NCBI RefSeq assembly: GCF_040939455.1
Contig: NC_134136.1
Location: 105,760,014-105,824,013 of the forward strand
Length of the DNA stretch: 64,000 nt
Source: Microcebus murinus
Lineage: Eukaryota; Chordata; Mammalia; Primates; Cheirogaleidae
Direction of reading: 5' to 3'
Both the position numbers and the translations under genes were made by a program. Below are positions 47,113-61,734 of the stretch, in pieces; the first letter of the stretch is position 1; every line of letters begins with the position of its first letter. Under the pieces are notes generated by a model that was not told the origin of the DNA, did not search any database, and was given only the letters and a program-made list of their open reading frames with translations.

Positions 47113-47426
47113 AGACAGAGTCTCACTTTGTTGCCCGGGCTAGAGTGAGTGCCGTGGCGTCAGCCTAGCTCACAGCAACCTTAAACTCCTGGGCTCCAGT
47201 GATCCTTCTGCCTCAGCCTCCCGGGTAGCTGGGACTACAGGCATGCGCCACCATGCCCGGCTAATTTTTTTTTTTATATATATATCAGTTGGCCAATTAA
47301 TTTCTTTCTATTTATAGTAGAGACGGGGTCTCGCTCAGGCTGGTTTTGAACTCCTGACCTTGAGCAATCCGCCCGCCTCGGCCTCCCAAGAGCTAGGATT
47401 ACAGGCGTGAGCCACAGCGCCCGGCC
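47075..47426 (-). mobile_element. Alu, lemur type, with 40-base T-run
   Basis: Antisense two-monomer Alu with the spacer. Target-site duplication cactgataatgtttt on both sides (15 bases, perfect). The long pure tail and clean duplication suggest a fairly young copy. Confidence 0.97.
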
Positions 47427-48124
47427 ACTGATAATGTTTTAATTATCGTCCTAGGTGGTGAACATGGGTGTATTCACTTTGTGATAACTGTATTGAACTG
47501 AACGTTTATCATTTGCACACTTTCTGGATGTGTGTTATTCTTCAAGTAAAAGAAATGATTCAATCAACTTGTTTTTGAAAATGCCCTTGAAAACAATGCA
47601 TTCAGTACAACACATTGCTGAAATAGTACTGCTTAATGATTTTTTTGTTTTTATTTTGACAGCATTTAGGAAAAACTGCACCATATTTTCTGATCCATTT
47701 ATTGAACAAAGATACCTCAATGTAGCAATAAGGCTTAGGCTAAAATTATAATGTTACAGCCTCACCTGCTGGTTGTTTTCCACATACTCTATACTTGTCT
47801 CTGTATTATAGGGAGATAAAAATCTTCCCATACTTGCTGCTTTTAAAATGTATTTAGAACAGGATTGTTTAGGGTATACAGTGAGACACAGGTCAGGGTT
47901 GTGGGGGTTGGTGGCAGGATGGGTGGATATTAAATGGTCATATGTTAAGTGACTAACTAAAATACAGTTCTGACCCCCAAACAAATGGTTAAACTAGTAA
48001 ACTAAAGAAAGAATATAATATTTTTCAAAGCTTACATAAAAAGTAGAATGGTTGGCCTGGGTGTTAAAGAGAGACATGATTATAAAATTTCCTTTGCATT
48101 GCTACCAACAGGAATGAATTAACA

Positions 48125-48352
48125 ATATGGCACAACAGAACAAGCACTCGGCTTAGAGAAAAGCAACTTAGGTCCCAGCTTTTAGTCTATGGTAAATGAT
48201 CTTAGGTAAATGAAGGCATCTCAGAGCCTCAGTTTCCATGTCTGTAAAAACAAGGATAATCATATATGCTACCCAAACTCTCTATGGGATATTGTAAGAC
48301 TCAAATGTGATGACAGCTGTGAAAATGTTTTACAAAGTGCTATACCAATACC
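48125..48352 (+). mobile_element. MIR
   Basis: A fairly long MIR: gaacaagcactcggcttaga, ggtcccagcttttagtctat, cagagcctcagtttccatg, then gacagctgtgaaaatgtttt. Confidence 0.75.
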
Positions 48353-48409
48353 CAGGACTACTTGTAAATTTCATATTTGTATATGCCTTCCACCCTAACA
48401 ACCATGGCA

Positions 48410-48560
48410 TTGTAGAAGGACCATAGGACCAGGTATTAGAAGATCTGGTTTTCTAGGCCAGTTTAGCCACCTTACTTTCCCCCTTTGAACTGCCATTTTC
48501 TTTTCTGTAAGATGAAGAGTTTGGGTTGGATTACCTCTAAGATTCCTTCTTCCTCTTACA
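48410..48560 (+). mobile_element. MIR, second copy
   Basis: Order ggaccaggtattagaagatc, tggttttctaggccagttta, ctgtaagatgaagagtttgg is again MIR-like, plus strand, just after the first copy. Confidence 0.55.
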
Positions 48561-51500
48561 TTTCACAATTTTATCTCTTCACACTTGAGTAAACCTGTTT
48601 GTGCAGTCTAATTAACTGACTGAAGATACTACACTGGTGACACATTATAGAGGTGTGCTGTTAGAGATTAAAGGGTAAGATTTCAATCTTAGGGTAACAG
48701 TCTTTGGAGGAACAGATGTGATCCCTTGAATGATAATGGCAGAAAGTGACCACTGAAGAAAGGCAAGAAGTATCTGGTTTATGGCATTCTGAATCTATTT
48801 CGTTAAAAGGAACTCAGATGCAAAATTCCTGTGCTAAGTTAGGTAGCATTGTTTAAACCATGCTGATGTAAGGAATCTCTTAAAGTATCCAGCATTCATG
48901 TGTGTTTCAGTGGTGCATACTTGGAATTGAGTAGTTTGTGCTTGTAAGAGACATCGTAGGTTTTCTTTCAATATATTTTCAGGGTGTGTGAATTGGTATT
49001 GTATATTGATGATATATGCAACTAATTCCAACTTTTTTGGCTGCTCTATTGGTGGGGGGAGAGTGTTAAAATGAACTGAGACCTATATATGAGCCAAAGA
49101 ACAGTAAGCTCTCAATTATGAATGTTGAGAATCAACTTATATGAGAAATTTAACTTTCATGATGTAATAGATTCATTTGCATTACCTAAAGCTTGTAAGC
49201 AAGAGCCAAAGTGTTAAGCATAGAGAAGCACATATTCTCAGTATGAGAGAAACAATTCAAAAAGTGACATTTTATGATGGAAGACATTAAAAAGTTCAGT
49301 AACTTTTCAATATATCCCTGAGGATAGACCAAGAATTTACAATTAGATGTTATTAAGAAAACTTTCATGGATTATCCATGAAAAATGGGAAATATCCTTC
49401 CTGAATCAGAAGAGAATAGATTCTTGTTGATCTGGAATGGTTTCAGTTCAGCTCTGCCATGGGAATAAACTGAATGACTGCCCTACAATTGAATAATCTT
49501 TTAAACCATACTAGATAAATTCTACAACTATCCATAAGTATGATATCTAAAAATAAGACTGATAGCTCGAGGGCTCATGGTTGTGAAAAACTACTGAAAG
49601 TATCATTGAGAAAGCCTAACTTTTTCCATTTTCAAAAAGCTAGTAATGGTAACCTATTTTTAATCCAGTGGATGATGACTTCAGTAAAGACAATTTTGTC
49701 ACAAAGATTTTTATGGAGACCTGTAGTATATTGAAAGATTCTCCTGAGAAAACACTATTTACTGCTCCCTTTACAGTGGGTCAAGAGACTCGGATTTTTA
49801 GCACAGAACTGTTTTATAGGCATCTTTTAAAATCCTATCTAAAGGCAGACGAGTGGGTTTTAATGTTACAAAGCACTACTCTGAGCTAAGTGAAAGAATT
49901 ATAGTTGGACAAGTGGAAACAAATAACAAGGCTCATAACTGCAATCATTGCTCATACAAATTTCACTCATAATATTCCTGGTGCCAAGCCATAAATGCTT
50001 TCACATCTTATCTGACTAGTAGAACTTTCTTACTAGCACTAGATTCTCAGGCTTTTCCTTATCCTTAAGGTTTCATACTCTACACATGGATTGGCACTGC
50101 TCTAAATTGGATCTAACTTTACAGCATTCGAGGTCAAATAGGATCTTTCTAAACCATTAGCTATCATTTGAATTTTTACATCACAACACATGCTTTGGCA
50201 TTTGTAGACTGATCTACTCTAAAGAAAGTTAATCTTTTCTAAAGTCTATACTTAACTTTCCTGCTGCTGATACAATTGTGTATATAGGAAGCATGGTCAC
50301 TTACAAACACTGATGTCTCAGCCAGGGAAACTGATTGATAGAAAACTGAAGAAAAACCCCTAAACATTAAAGTCTATGATTATGCACTACATCTGCAAGT
50401 GAACTACTTGGTTTTTTTGGTTAGCAAACTACTTGTGTCAGTTTATACCCAAGTTCCTCATATAGGGGTAAACTAAACCTTGTCTGATGCCCTGCATGGC
50501 CTAGAAAAGAAGAGAGGGTTTGAAATAGAACAAGAGGTAGAGATGCAATCTGAAGACCACCATTCCCAGAGTGACAGAGCAAGTGATTAGTAGTGAATGT
50601 GAGGAAGCTTCTGTTTGTGTGATTTCTTTGGATATCTGCAGTATAAATCCTCAAACTTATATGGATTTTTATAAGAGAAAACATCAGAACATTGAGAAGA
50701 AAGACATAATGTTTGGAGGGTCATTTCCATTGGGATTCTATTTAGTCTTTGGCTTTCAAGATCTATCAGAATGAAAAGCTAACTTTGAAATATTTCCATT
50801 ATATAAGAAAAAGAGAAAGATAGTAGGTGCTAGTACCACAAGGTCAGAAGTAGTTTCCATACCAGTCAGCCATGGATCCCTGCCCAGTGGGTTTGAGTTA
50901 CCCTAACATCATGTATATTATAAATACAGACATCTGATAGGCTTGTACAGCCTCTAAACAGGGTCATGGCAGATGAAAAAGGCAAAGTAAAAGTTCTTTT
51001 CTGGTTACCATTTGATGACCAGCCATGGATTAGGCATAGATTAGGTGTAACCTTGGAGAAGTGGAAGATACGTATACATGTGTGCATACATATGAGTTCT
51101 ATGGTCTTATTATCCTAGAGCACACACTGAGATATATGGTTTTTGGAGGTTGCTGCCTTTCAATACCACAGAAACACTGTGTTACCGCCTATTGGCTGAA
51201 TGGCTCAAGTGATCTACAGACTCATCCGGTATGTGGAAGAACTGATGATAGCATAGATGCATCCCTAATTAAAGCTATATCCTTTGCTCCATTTCGCTTC
51301 GTTAGTGTGGGCTAGCACAGGCTTGCCTTTTTTAGGCACCTAAGTGGAATGTACAACTTCTAGTCCTTACATGTAATGGGGAAGGCAGCTATGATTCATT
51401 TTGAAAAGTACAAGGCACATGTATACCTGTCTCTATCCAAGCTTGGGGACAACACTTCTAAGTTTGAGCTATGACATTTTTGCATAATAAATGAAAATGA

Positions 51501-52149
51501 AACTTCATTTGAATTTCATAATTACCCACTATTCGTGTGATTTAGAAGCAGCTGGTAGGTCAATATGGTGCTCTTTTTATGCATTTTAGTACTGAGAAAA
51601 ACATAAATGCTAGATATGCCACTGTTAAAGTTTCCCAGAATATTAAAATTCAAATAACAAAAACACACAGTAATAGTGGTGACACCATTGCTTGACACTC
51701 AGCTAAGATAATATTGGTCTCTATTTGACTCACTTTTTAATTCCGTCTAAAGATGAATGAGAATAATCATTGACCTATATCAACACAACATGGTTCTATT
51801 TTTTCCTAAATGAGTTCACTAGAGGATCTAACAGCATAAATCTATTTCCCATGAATTAAATGAAAAAACTCATGAATGCATGTAACACTTTTACATTGAA
51901 CCAAATATTTTCATGAATACAGACTCTCTTGGTCCACATAGGAAACCGTATTGGTGAGCAGCGGGTTGGCAATGAGTAAATGCTGCTCAGCAGGTCAGAC
52001 GTGTACAGCTGGAGAAAGATCATGAAATTTAGCTAGTATACCAGGCAAAACACAAATCTGGAAAGGAGACGATTCACATTGCAATTTTAAAATTCTATAT
52101 AGACTTAGCGATCTAGTAGAGTACACATACACATAAGAAACATAAATAC

Positions 52150-52490
52150 CTTCCGAGAGTTTTTGTAGGCTTTGCCTTTGAAGATTTTTTTCTTTTTATG
52201 GAAAACAAAACACAACAAAACACCTCCTGTTGCCCTGAATGCTAATGATGGAAGACTGTTGCTATGGTGATGCTAATTTCAACACTGTTGCCTGTGGACT
52301 TCACATGAACTCGCTGTTTTAACTTCTGCAAATGTCATTTACAAAATGAAAACCCATTAATGATTAGCGAGGGCACAATGTTCCACTTTAATTAGAATAA
52401 TAAGGAATGCTGATGCACAAAGTACAGGTTTGTGAATCGCTACTGAGCCTACACTGTCAAAATTAATTACTACAGATGAAGATTTGTTTT
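52150..52490. promoter_or_regulatory. Candidate conserved intronic enhancer
   Basis: A repeat-free block with a dense set of motifs. The octamer-like ATGCTAAT occurs at 52239-52246 and 52270-52277, on either side of an X-box-like gttgctatggtgat (52258-52271). There is an attaatgattagc homeodomain-type cluster at 52355-52367 and a TAATTA near 52465. No coding sense. The density and complexity resemble vertebrate conserved non-coding elements, but conservation itself cannot be seen here. Confidence 0.35.
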
Positions 52491-53814
52491 TTTTTAAAGG
52501 AAGCTTTAGAATAGGACTGTTGTATTTTGACTTAAAAGGAATTAAAAACTCTCTCCTTTAAAACTTAGAGGTAATAAAAAGAGCATCCCTTGTAGTACAC
52601 GTATGAACTGTGAAGAGCAAAACAAAAGTTAAAACCAAGGGTCAGATATTTCTAACTGAAAAAGAGCTGAAGAGAAACCAACTAGTTGTTAGTTTTAAAA
52701 ATAGGGTGGAAGAGTGATGCAGGTAAGTTGTTTACATATTTAGAAAATAACTATCTGAGGAAAAAGTGCTGCATATGGTAAATATCTTGATACTGGATGT
52801 ATTTGGGTTTCCATGTCCACACAGGAAATAGAGAACATTTAAAACAACTGGAAATAGACAAGAGGAAACAAAAATAAGTTCTATACTTGCCTGTGGCAAA
52901 AAATTGAGTTATCTTAAAATAAAAGTGTTTTTTTTTAACCTGAACAAAATTTGAGGCAAAATCTACCTTGAAATAAAGATTTTTTTTTCACCTGGATGAA
53001 TTCTGATACAAAATCTACAGATGGATTGGGAGGGGTATATCCCATATTTAAATTTGTTTCCACATGGTTTACTGCAAAGATTGCCTTGGGTGATTTTATT
53101 TTCAATGCTCTAAAATCCCATTCTGGGTCATCCCCTTGTCATTGAAATCATTTTATGTCATTGGTATGGCCAACAAAAAACTGCTGGTGTTTTTACTGGA
53201 TGTGGAAGGAGCAAAACACATTTTTCAATATTAGACAAATCTTCCTACAGAAGTTCCAAACCTGTGGGCTTTGGCAAGATATGATGAAGGGGGATGACAC
53301 CAATACTCTATATAGTCTCTAGAACAACACTTGAAAAATGCTATTATATTTTGGGTCTTGAGTCAAGCAATATTACAGGGTCTGTAGAACTATCAAATTA
53401 TCTGTGTTATTGAGGTGAAAGCTGAATTTGTAGTGGCCTTGTTTGTCTGCCTGATATTAAGCCAAGAGTTTTTCACTTGGGAAGACAGCTGACATCTGCT
53501 TTCAAAAGGGTAAAGTAGGAAGTTAGGGTACCTTTGTATTTACATTTGAACTTGTATTGCTCAACAAAAGGTAGGATACAAAGCTATATGAAAAATATCT
53601 TCTATATTTTATTAGGAGATTAAAAAACTGGAAGAATATATTATCAACATGTTCATAGAAGTTGTGTGGTTATGGGTGGTTTAAATTTTTAAAAAATCTT
53701 TTTCTATGTTTTCTACAGTGAACATTTATTACTTTTGGTATGAGGTAGAAAACTTACAAATATTAATTTCTAGAAAGTATTGCTCAAACTGTCAGTTTCA
53801 ACTTGGAGATGTAG

Positions 53815-55135
53815 AGAGCTGCAAGAGCTGCAAAATGGTAGCTCCCTTATTACACCAAGAAAAAAACTGGACAAGTTAACAACTTTTCATTAATCAATCA
53901 GAGACAACCAATCATAGGACAACAGCCACCCTGAAATCTGTGGAGAAAAGCAAGGCCTGAGCATTTGTATCCCTGGGGCAGATGGCATATAAACTGGTAG
54001 GGAGATTAAATTCCTGGAGGACATGTAAGAACCAGCCTTTGGGTATGAAGCTCCTGGGGGTCACAGTCACGGGCAGAGTCCCACACTTTTGTAGGCTTTT
54101 CCTCCAGGAACTGCATCAGGCTCTCATGATGGGGATGGGGACAATCTGGAGAAAGCTCTCCCTCTACCCTGTGAGGTAATGACTGGTGAAGGGTCACAGC
54201 AGCCAACTACTGTGAATCCTCATCCTTCTCCCTTAAAGAATGAAAGGCTTAATCTTTAGAGGGAAGGACATGACTTGAGGGCACTGGTGAAACACCATTG
54301 CAATTGGGGGAAGGGAACACTACCCAGATCCAGATCTCATCTAGGTTTTAAGAAAAAGCCTTAGTCTATAGTGGAAAGGGCATTAAGGCCATAGAGTGAG
54401 CACACTGGGGGAAACCCACTGCAGCTCTGGCAAAGAAATGGAAGGTTAAGGATGTTATACCTCTGGAGGAAGGGGAAGAAACAATTGAGGAGGCCACATT
54501 CCAAGACCTAGGCCAACTGTGTATTAATTAGAACGTTAGAAAATGCCTCTGCCCTACATCCCATCGCCACACTAACAAGCTTTCAGTAATAAAGTTACCA
54601 ACAACCAACATCAAAAATCAAACATCAAACCTCAAACACAGTCCACTTCCCAGCCAAAGGTACATTAGAACACTAAAGGCCTATGTACCTCAGTATCTAC
54701 TACTCTATACAAGATACCTGAATTTTACCCCCAAAATACAAAGTATGCCTAAAAGCAAGAAAAATCAGTCTAAAGAGACAAAACAATCATCAGAACCAGA
54801 CTCAGATATGCTATAGTTGTTTGAAATACCAGACAGGGAATTAAAAATAATCATAATTAATATGTTAAAGGCTCTAGTGGAAAAGCCAGAGCTCTTTTCA
54901 AGTTTTCTTCTTACCCTCTCCAGCAAGATCAGATAGGTTATTTCAACACAGCTGGAAATTGTAAGAGTGAATCAAGTGGAAATGCTAGAAATAAAAAACA
55001 CAGTAACAAAAAAATGAAAAATTCCTTAAATGGGCTCATCCACAGATTTAACTTAGATAAGGAAAGAATTAGCGAACTTGAAGATAGGGCAAAAGAAATC
55101 ATACAAACTGAAAAGCAGGGAGAAAAGTGACAAAA
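53815..55135 (+). mobile_element. L1M 5' UTR and start of ORF1
   Basis: The second half (from about 54730) has the typical old L1M ORF1 region: acaatcatcagaaccagact, cagacagggaattaaaaata, atatgttaaaggctctagtg, gaaatgctagaaataaaaaa, ggaaagaattagcgaacttg. The first half is the corresponding 5' UTR-like region. Frames are broken and the rest of the element is missing. Confidence 0.7.
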
Positions 55136-55832
55136 TGCAGTTTTAATGCAAATGTTATAGGTTTTGGGTATTAAATAGGACTCTATACAACAGCTATTTT
55201 TCACACTAAGTAACAGTTTGGCATAATTATGGTGATCAAGTATAAAGAATTACAAATTAAAGATTTTACTCAAAGAAAGTCCTCTGATTAGCAACCAAGT
55301 TGGTACAAAGTATTTAATGGGATAGTGAACATCCAGTTGTCTATAATGATGTATTTTTAAATGTTTGTTTTAGATTAAGAGTTTTAGGAAATGAAAAATG
55401 TCCAGAGTACAAAATAATAAATATGTTTCTCCCACTGCCCAGAATTAGTAATAGGTAACATTTATCTTTGCTCAAAGCTTCTTTTAAATAAAATAAATAA
55501 AACATTGAAGATGAAATGCAGATCCTCTTTGATGCCCTCTTTCTTACAGTACAACCATTATGATAACTTTGATGTGTATCTTTTTAGGCTTTTAAACTTT
55601 AATTTAATTCAGTTTTTAAAAATCAGTCTTTTTTAGTTTAAATATTACACCTGTACTTCCAAAAGCAAAGACTTTAAAAATTGCCCTTCCAAAATTTATC
55701 ATTAGAATCTCATTCATACTCACAGTTTCAGTTACCAGTTATATACAAATAATATCCAAATTAGTGACACCAATCCCAACCTACCTACCTTTTTCTGGAC
55801 TCTAGACACATATTATCTGTCTACTTGACAAT

Positions 55833-55833
<1 letters not shown>

Positions 55834-55864
<31 letters not shown>

Positions 55865-56176
55865 AGACAGAGTCTCACTTTGTTGCCCAGGCTAGAGTGA
55901 GTGCCATGGCGTCAGCCTGGCTCACAGCAACCTCAATCTCCGGGGCTCAGCGATCCTCCTGCCTCAGCCTCCCGAGTAGCTGGGACTACAGGCATGCACC
56001 ACCATGCCCGGCTAATTTTTTGTATATATATTTTTAGTTGGTCAATTAATTTATTTCTATTTTTGGTAGAGACGGGGTCTCGCTCAGGCTGGTTTCGAAC
56101 TCCTGACCTTGAGCAATCCGCCCGCCTCGGCCTCCCAAAGTGCTAGGATTACAGGCGTGAGCCACCATGCCCGGCC
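55834..56176 (-). mobile_element. Alu, lemur type
   Basis: Antisense, 30-base T-run, spacer present; target-site duplication tgacaatgtttt (12 bases, perfect). Confidence 0.97.
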
Positions 56177-56639
56177 TGACAATGTTTTATGGATGTCACA
56201 AATCATCTTCATCTCAAACTCAAACATCCACAATCAAATTGCCATCCTAAATCTGGTCTTTCTTTCTTCAGTGTTCCCTAACTTGCTATAAAGAATCACC
56301 AACTGTCCATTGCCCAGAAATGTAAGTGTGATCTCTTGAAATTCTTCTCTTTATGCCCTCCTTCCTATATTATCTAACCTGAAATCCTAAGAATTTTTAT
56401 CTCCCAAATATCTCTCACATTTTTGTCTTTCTCATCATCTCCAACCTACCATCATCTTGGCCCAAGTACTCTCACCTGGCTTTCATAAAGAACCTTCAAG
56501 AACTTGTATTCATGGGCTCCCCATCCAATTCATTTGCATCAGCCAAAGGACTTTTCAAGTTTTCTCCTCATCCCCTCTAGCACTAGTTACAATGTCATTT
56601 TAGTTCCTTGTATTGACAAGTTCCGTCCTGTTAAATTGC

Positions 56640-56830
56640 CTTGACACATGACTTTCTCTCTCTTTTTGTGTTAATACTTATTCATCTTTAGTGTCAACTC
56701 CATTATCTGCTCTCTGGCTATACTTTGGAGATATCTTGAGTATTGCTCAACAAATATACTCTCTGCATCTAGCAACGTATCTGGTGCACATATGGTGGCA
56801 AATAAATATTTATTGAATGAGTGAATGAAT
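56640..56830 (+). mobile_element. L2-like 3' end
   Basis: Ends with tatctggtgcacatatggtg and aataaatatttattgaatga, the form of L2 3' ends; the preceding text has ttattcatctttagtgtcaa. Very diverged; the left limit is uncertain. Confidence 0.45.
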
Positions 56831-57957
56831 CACTCAATCAGTCAAGAGCATATCTTTAGATGACTACTTGAGATTTTTCTTAGGCAAGGAAAATCCAAAC
56901 ATTTAAGTATATTAGAATTAAAAAACATTTTAGCATTTTTGAGAAGTTTTGAAAGTAGCAACAAATAGCAGCTTCTATTTTTACAAAGATAACTGAGGTT
57001 AAACAAAATATACCAAGTAAAAAATAACTTCATACTAAATTGGCTAATTATGAGTGAAATTGGCCATTTATGCTTTGACAATGATCAGAGACACCCTTGT
57101 AAACTATGCCTCTTTAGTGAATAATAATGCTATTTTATAGTTTTATGCTTTCATTTTAGTATTTGAGAACAGTTCACATACACACTAATTAATCTCTGCA
57201 ATGATATTACATTCCTATACTAAAGGCCAATTCAAGAAAGTAAATCACAAAATAGATTTGAAAAGCATAAGAAAAATTCATACATGCCTAAGAAAAAATT
57301 TTCTACCTCCTATATCTGTTTAAGTATGTTTTTATAGTCTTAGAGCTTTCATATAAAATTGAAATAAAATGAATATCATTATTTTAGCTCTTTTATTTAA
57401 ATCATAGGCACATTTATGACTTAATTCCTTTATTTTGTGGGCATTTTTGTTGTCATAAAATATACATAACAAAATTTATAATAGCTGGTGCAGTAGCCAC
57501 CCCAAAATATAGTTTGGTTAGTTAATTTAATAAATCCATTAATTAATACATTTGCCTTTGATAAAACAGAAACAAGCTCAATATTGTGAAGTCCCAGGGT
57601 TTCTTTACTCATCCGAATGTGGTGGCATCCCATTTTATGACTCTAAGAATCATATATATGTTGATGATTCTACAAGTTATAGCTCTTGGCCTAACCCCTT
57701 CCTTGACATGTTGAGCTGCATACTTGGATACTTAACAAGTGCCTCAAACTTTACATGTCTAAACCTAGGCAGCTCCAGGATTTCTATGTGGAATGAGTGG
57801 CTATCTAGTTGGCAAGCTCACTTTCTATTTAGATTAAATGTTTGCCTATTGTTGCTGGGGGTAAAGAGTGGCCAGTAGGCAGGCATCGCTGGAGCCCAGA
57901 GGGTCTCCAAACCACCCCTTGGTGCTTCAAAGGCTTCTAAAACAGATTTCTTTTTCA

Positions 57958-58200
57958 AACAATTATTTATTTATTTTTAATTGACAAATAGTAATTATGT
58001 ATTTTTATGAGATACAATGTGATTTTTTAAAATTCTATGTATATATCACAGGAAGAGTCAAAGAAGCTAATTAACATATCCATCACTTCACCAACTTACT
58101 TTTTGTGGTGAGGACATTAAAAATGTATTGTTTTAGCAATTTTGAAACATACATTATTATTAACTGTGGTCCATGCAGCGCTATGGATCACTAAAACTTG
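57958..58200 (-). mobile_element. L1 3' UTR fragment
   Basis: The stretch starting ttttaattgacaaatagtaa and running through agctaattaacatatccatc and ttttgtggtgaggacatta is an antisense L1 3' UTR, related to the copy at 25.3 kb. Confidence 0.75.
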
Positions 58201-58582
58201 ATTTTTCCCCACCAAACATTGCTCTTCAGGTTTCTGTTCCATCCAGAAGCCCAGGAAACATCTGGATTGCCCTCTTTCCCTTACTCCTGACTGCCAATGC
58301 ATCAGCAAGGTCTATTCATTGTTTCCAAACCATATCTCTGGAATCCAACCACCTCTTGTGATCTCCCCTGCTACCAGTATCTAGATGCAACCTACCACCA
58401 GTGCTTTCCAAACTCCTAACTGGTGCTCTGCTTCCACTCTGGCTCTTCCTGTTGTTTCCTTACTCTTAATTCACATGGTCCACCAAGTGCATCCTTCACA
58501 TAACAGCCAATCATGTCTCAACAATCTAGTCTAGTCCCAAACTTCACAATAACGAAGCATCAGCATAAAACAAAACCAAAAC

Positions 58583-58912
<330 letters not shown>

Positions 58913-61207
58913 TCCATCAAACTTTAGAGCTTTGAGAAAGGTCAGTGTTTGCATTTCAAAGGTTTTCCTCTTTGGAGTTGCAGGGAGAAAGTACTCAGAG
59001 ATGAACTTCAATATCCTTCTTGTTTGTAAGTAAATTTACAAACCAGGTATACTTGGTTAATTTGTAACAAAATTGAGAGTAAAGTTTGGCAACAAGTGTA
59101 CTTTATATTGTGAACACTAAAAACAAATGAGACATATTGTCTGTCAAAATGTTTTTTTCTGTTGTTATTTATGATTGTATATATTTGAATTATCTTAAAA
59201 GACAATCAGGGAAGTCCCAGACAGTTGGATGTTTAAAAGTTTGCTTTCTTTCTTTGAGAAGAATACATGAAACTTGGAAATTGAGAAATATATTTACTAT
59301 TATACTCAAGTCAAAGAATTGAGACTTGTGCAATTAGGGTTTATATGAAATGAGTTTTCACATTTAAAAAAAATGGAATAAATTATATCTTTTTAATGTA
59401 CAATCCTGAAGAGTTGTTTATATATTTTCTGATTGGTTTATGAACAGAAGAGATGCTGTTTTGTTCAATAACATCCCTCCATATTTCACAGAGAAATGAC
59501 GTTTGGAGAGTAATAAAATTATGTAAGGGCATACATGTTATATTATGACAACTACAGAATTTACATCTTTGGACTCTTATGCCTAAATTTAATTTTCTAT
59601 TGGTTTATTATTTCATGCCTCACTGGCTTTGGTGTTTTATATCCCAAATTAAATTTCTCACAGATTTCCTTATGTTTCTTATTATTCAACAATAATAATC
59701 TGTTCACTATAGCCACCATTATTGCTTAATAATCTTTGTAATTATTTTACCATATTTCTATTTTTTGGGTTTGTAATACATATATTTAGTCAAAAATAAG
59801 CAAAAAAATCCTAAATCGACAAAATACTGTGAATAAGTTCAGAAGCTGGTATAGTCAAGCATGCAACTGAATAAAATTAGCAACTTTGAGAAGTACATTG
59901 AACAACTTTAAGTACTCTTTTCTTCACTCCGCTGTTTGTAAAACTTGGTGATAAAGGTGTTTGTTCACTACAGAACTAGAAGTTATTTGGATAAAAATGT
60001 TGCTGGTCTGGGATTCATGTTTCCCCAAGCAATATTGATTTGCTGGGGGATTTTCCTTCTTGTTCTTATTCAGTGTTTTTAATTTAAAATATCTTCTATT
60101 TATGTTGCTGTTTTCTGATGTTTTATTGAATTATTAAATAATTCTATATTTTCTAGGCCACAGCAACTACTGTAAGAGTATGGCCCCAACTATCAGATTA
60201 TATTACTCTGTATTCCTCTGCTCATCCCAGATCCTTCAGAGGTAGCTATTTTTATACATTCTATTAGACATAGGATTTTTAGGTTTTAATTTTAAAGAAA
60301 TGTTCCACATCTGAGCCCTCTGATATATCCTGAGTTATAGTTACAGTTATAGTTGCAGCCAGATAACTTCTCAGGAAAAATGACTTTGTAGATTGAACAT
60401 GCTTTCTTCATCCTTCCATGTTAATTTTTTCTGGTTCACAAATGAAAACAAGATTAGTATGCTTTGAATCTACCAGCCAGTAGAGAATGATCAAACTTCT
60501 ACTTCAACATTGAGCTACCCGCTTTCAGTTTATACATCTTCTTCCTAAGCAATACATTCAAGGACTTGGAATATAATTAGCAATTTTGCTGATGACAAAT
60601 GAGGCTGAGCAATATAAGGATGCCTTTTGCTACTGTACAGTGCTTACAGTAAAAAGAAAGGACTTGGTGACTAACAGGATATGAAATATGAGTTAGATAA
60701 ACAGCTCTAAGGTCCTTGATAATAAAGTCTCTTTAAAAGGATATTATGAGATAACTTTCACCCCACCCCAAAAAGTCCCACAAAAAAACCATATTTGAAA
60801 AAAATTGGCTCTCTTTTATCAACATCAGGAATTTATGAAATTGATTTTTATGTGCTCGATAATGACATGTAATATTTAACAGAGATAGGCAAGAACTGGT
60901 GAGTATAACTAAATGCCAAACTTTAAGTCTTTTCTTCCCTAGAGGATGCCACTATGACTTCATCTCAATGTACCTTTCTTAGATTCTACCACTTACCTTA
61001 TTCCAACTTTTAAAAAAATCTGATATTAAGACATAGGCTTATATGTACTCAATGAACAACCTTGGCTCCAGAAGGCAGCCTGTGAGTACTGATGGAAAGA
61101 GGATTTGAAGGCATTCTCCTAAGATATTCTTCCAAAGTTTTGGCAATTGGTGCTACAAAAGGGATAGATTCATTTAAAAATACTTTCTTCAAAATAGTAA
61201 CTTTCAA

Positions 61208-61521
61208 GGCCGGGCATGGTGGCTCACGCCTGTAATCCTAGCACTTTGGGAGGCCGAGGCGGGCGGATTGCTCAAGGTCAGGAGTTCGAAACCAGCCTGA
61301 GCGAGACCCCTTCTCTACCAAAAATAGAAATAAATTAATTGACCAACTAAAAATATATATACAAAAAATTAGCCAGGCATGGTGGTGCATGCCTGTAGTC
61401 CCAGCTACTCGGGAGGCTGAGGCAGTAGGATTGCTGAGCCCCAGAGATTGAGGTTGCTGTGAGCCAGGCTGATGCCACGGCACTCACTCTAGCCTGGGCA
61501 ACAAAGTGAGACTCTGTCTCA

Positions 61522-61550
<29 letters not shown>
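61208..61550 (+). mobile_element. Alu, lemur type
   Basis: Full two-monomer Alu with spacer; target-site duplication aaaatagtaactttcaa on both sides (17 bases, perfect). Confidence 0.97.
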
Positions 61551-61554
<4 letters not shown>

Positions 61555-61734
61555 TAGTAACTTTCAAAGATTTTCAGTTTATAGGATAGTCCAACCAGGC
61601 AACCAACCTATCAAGCATTTTATTTTCTTGCTTTCAATCAACTGAAATATAGAAGATGAATGAACTGATTCTAAAAATTGCTCCCAAATATAATTTAATC
61701 AACTATAATCCCAGTGGTGTTATCTAGAATAACT

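Larger units (their letters stand above)
45010..47540 (+). mobile_element. Old L1M (ORF2 part and 3' UTR), plus strand
   Basis: The sequence begins near acatgaagaaacagaaaatt (ORF2 between endonuclease and reverse transcriptase). It resumes after a younger L1 tail with ccctcaaggaaaactccagg, and goes on through aatatcactaatgaacatgg (reverse transcriptase), ctgctagtgggagtgtaaac and gtgtattcactttgtgataa to the 3' end near 47540. Frames are badly broken. It hosts an L1 tail, a CA/GT microsatellite and an Alu. Confidence 0.85.

Noticed and set aside
49540..49889. Two overlapping plus-strand frames of 64 and 73 codons
   Set aside because: No family recognised, no splice context; ordinary unique intron.
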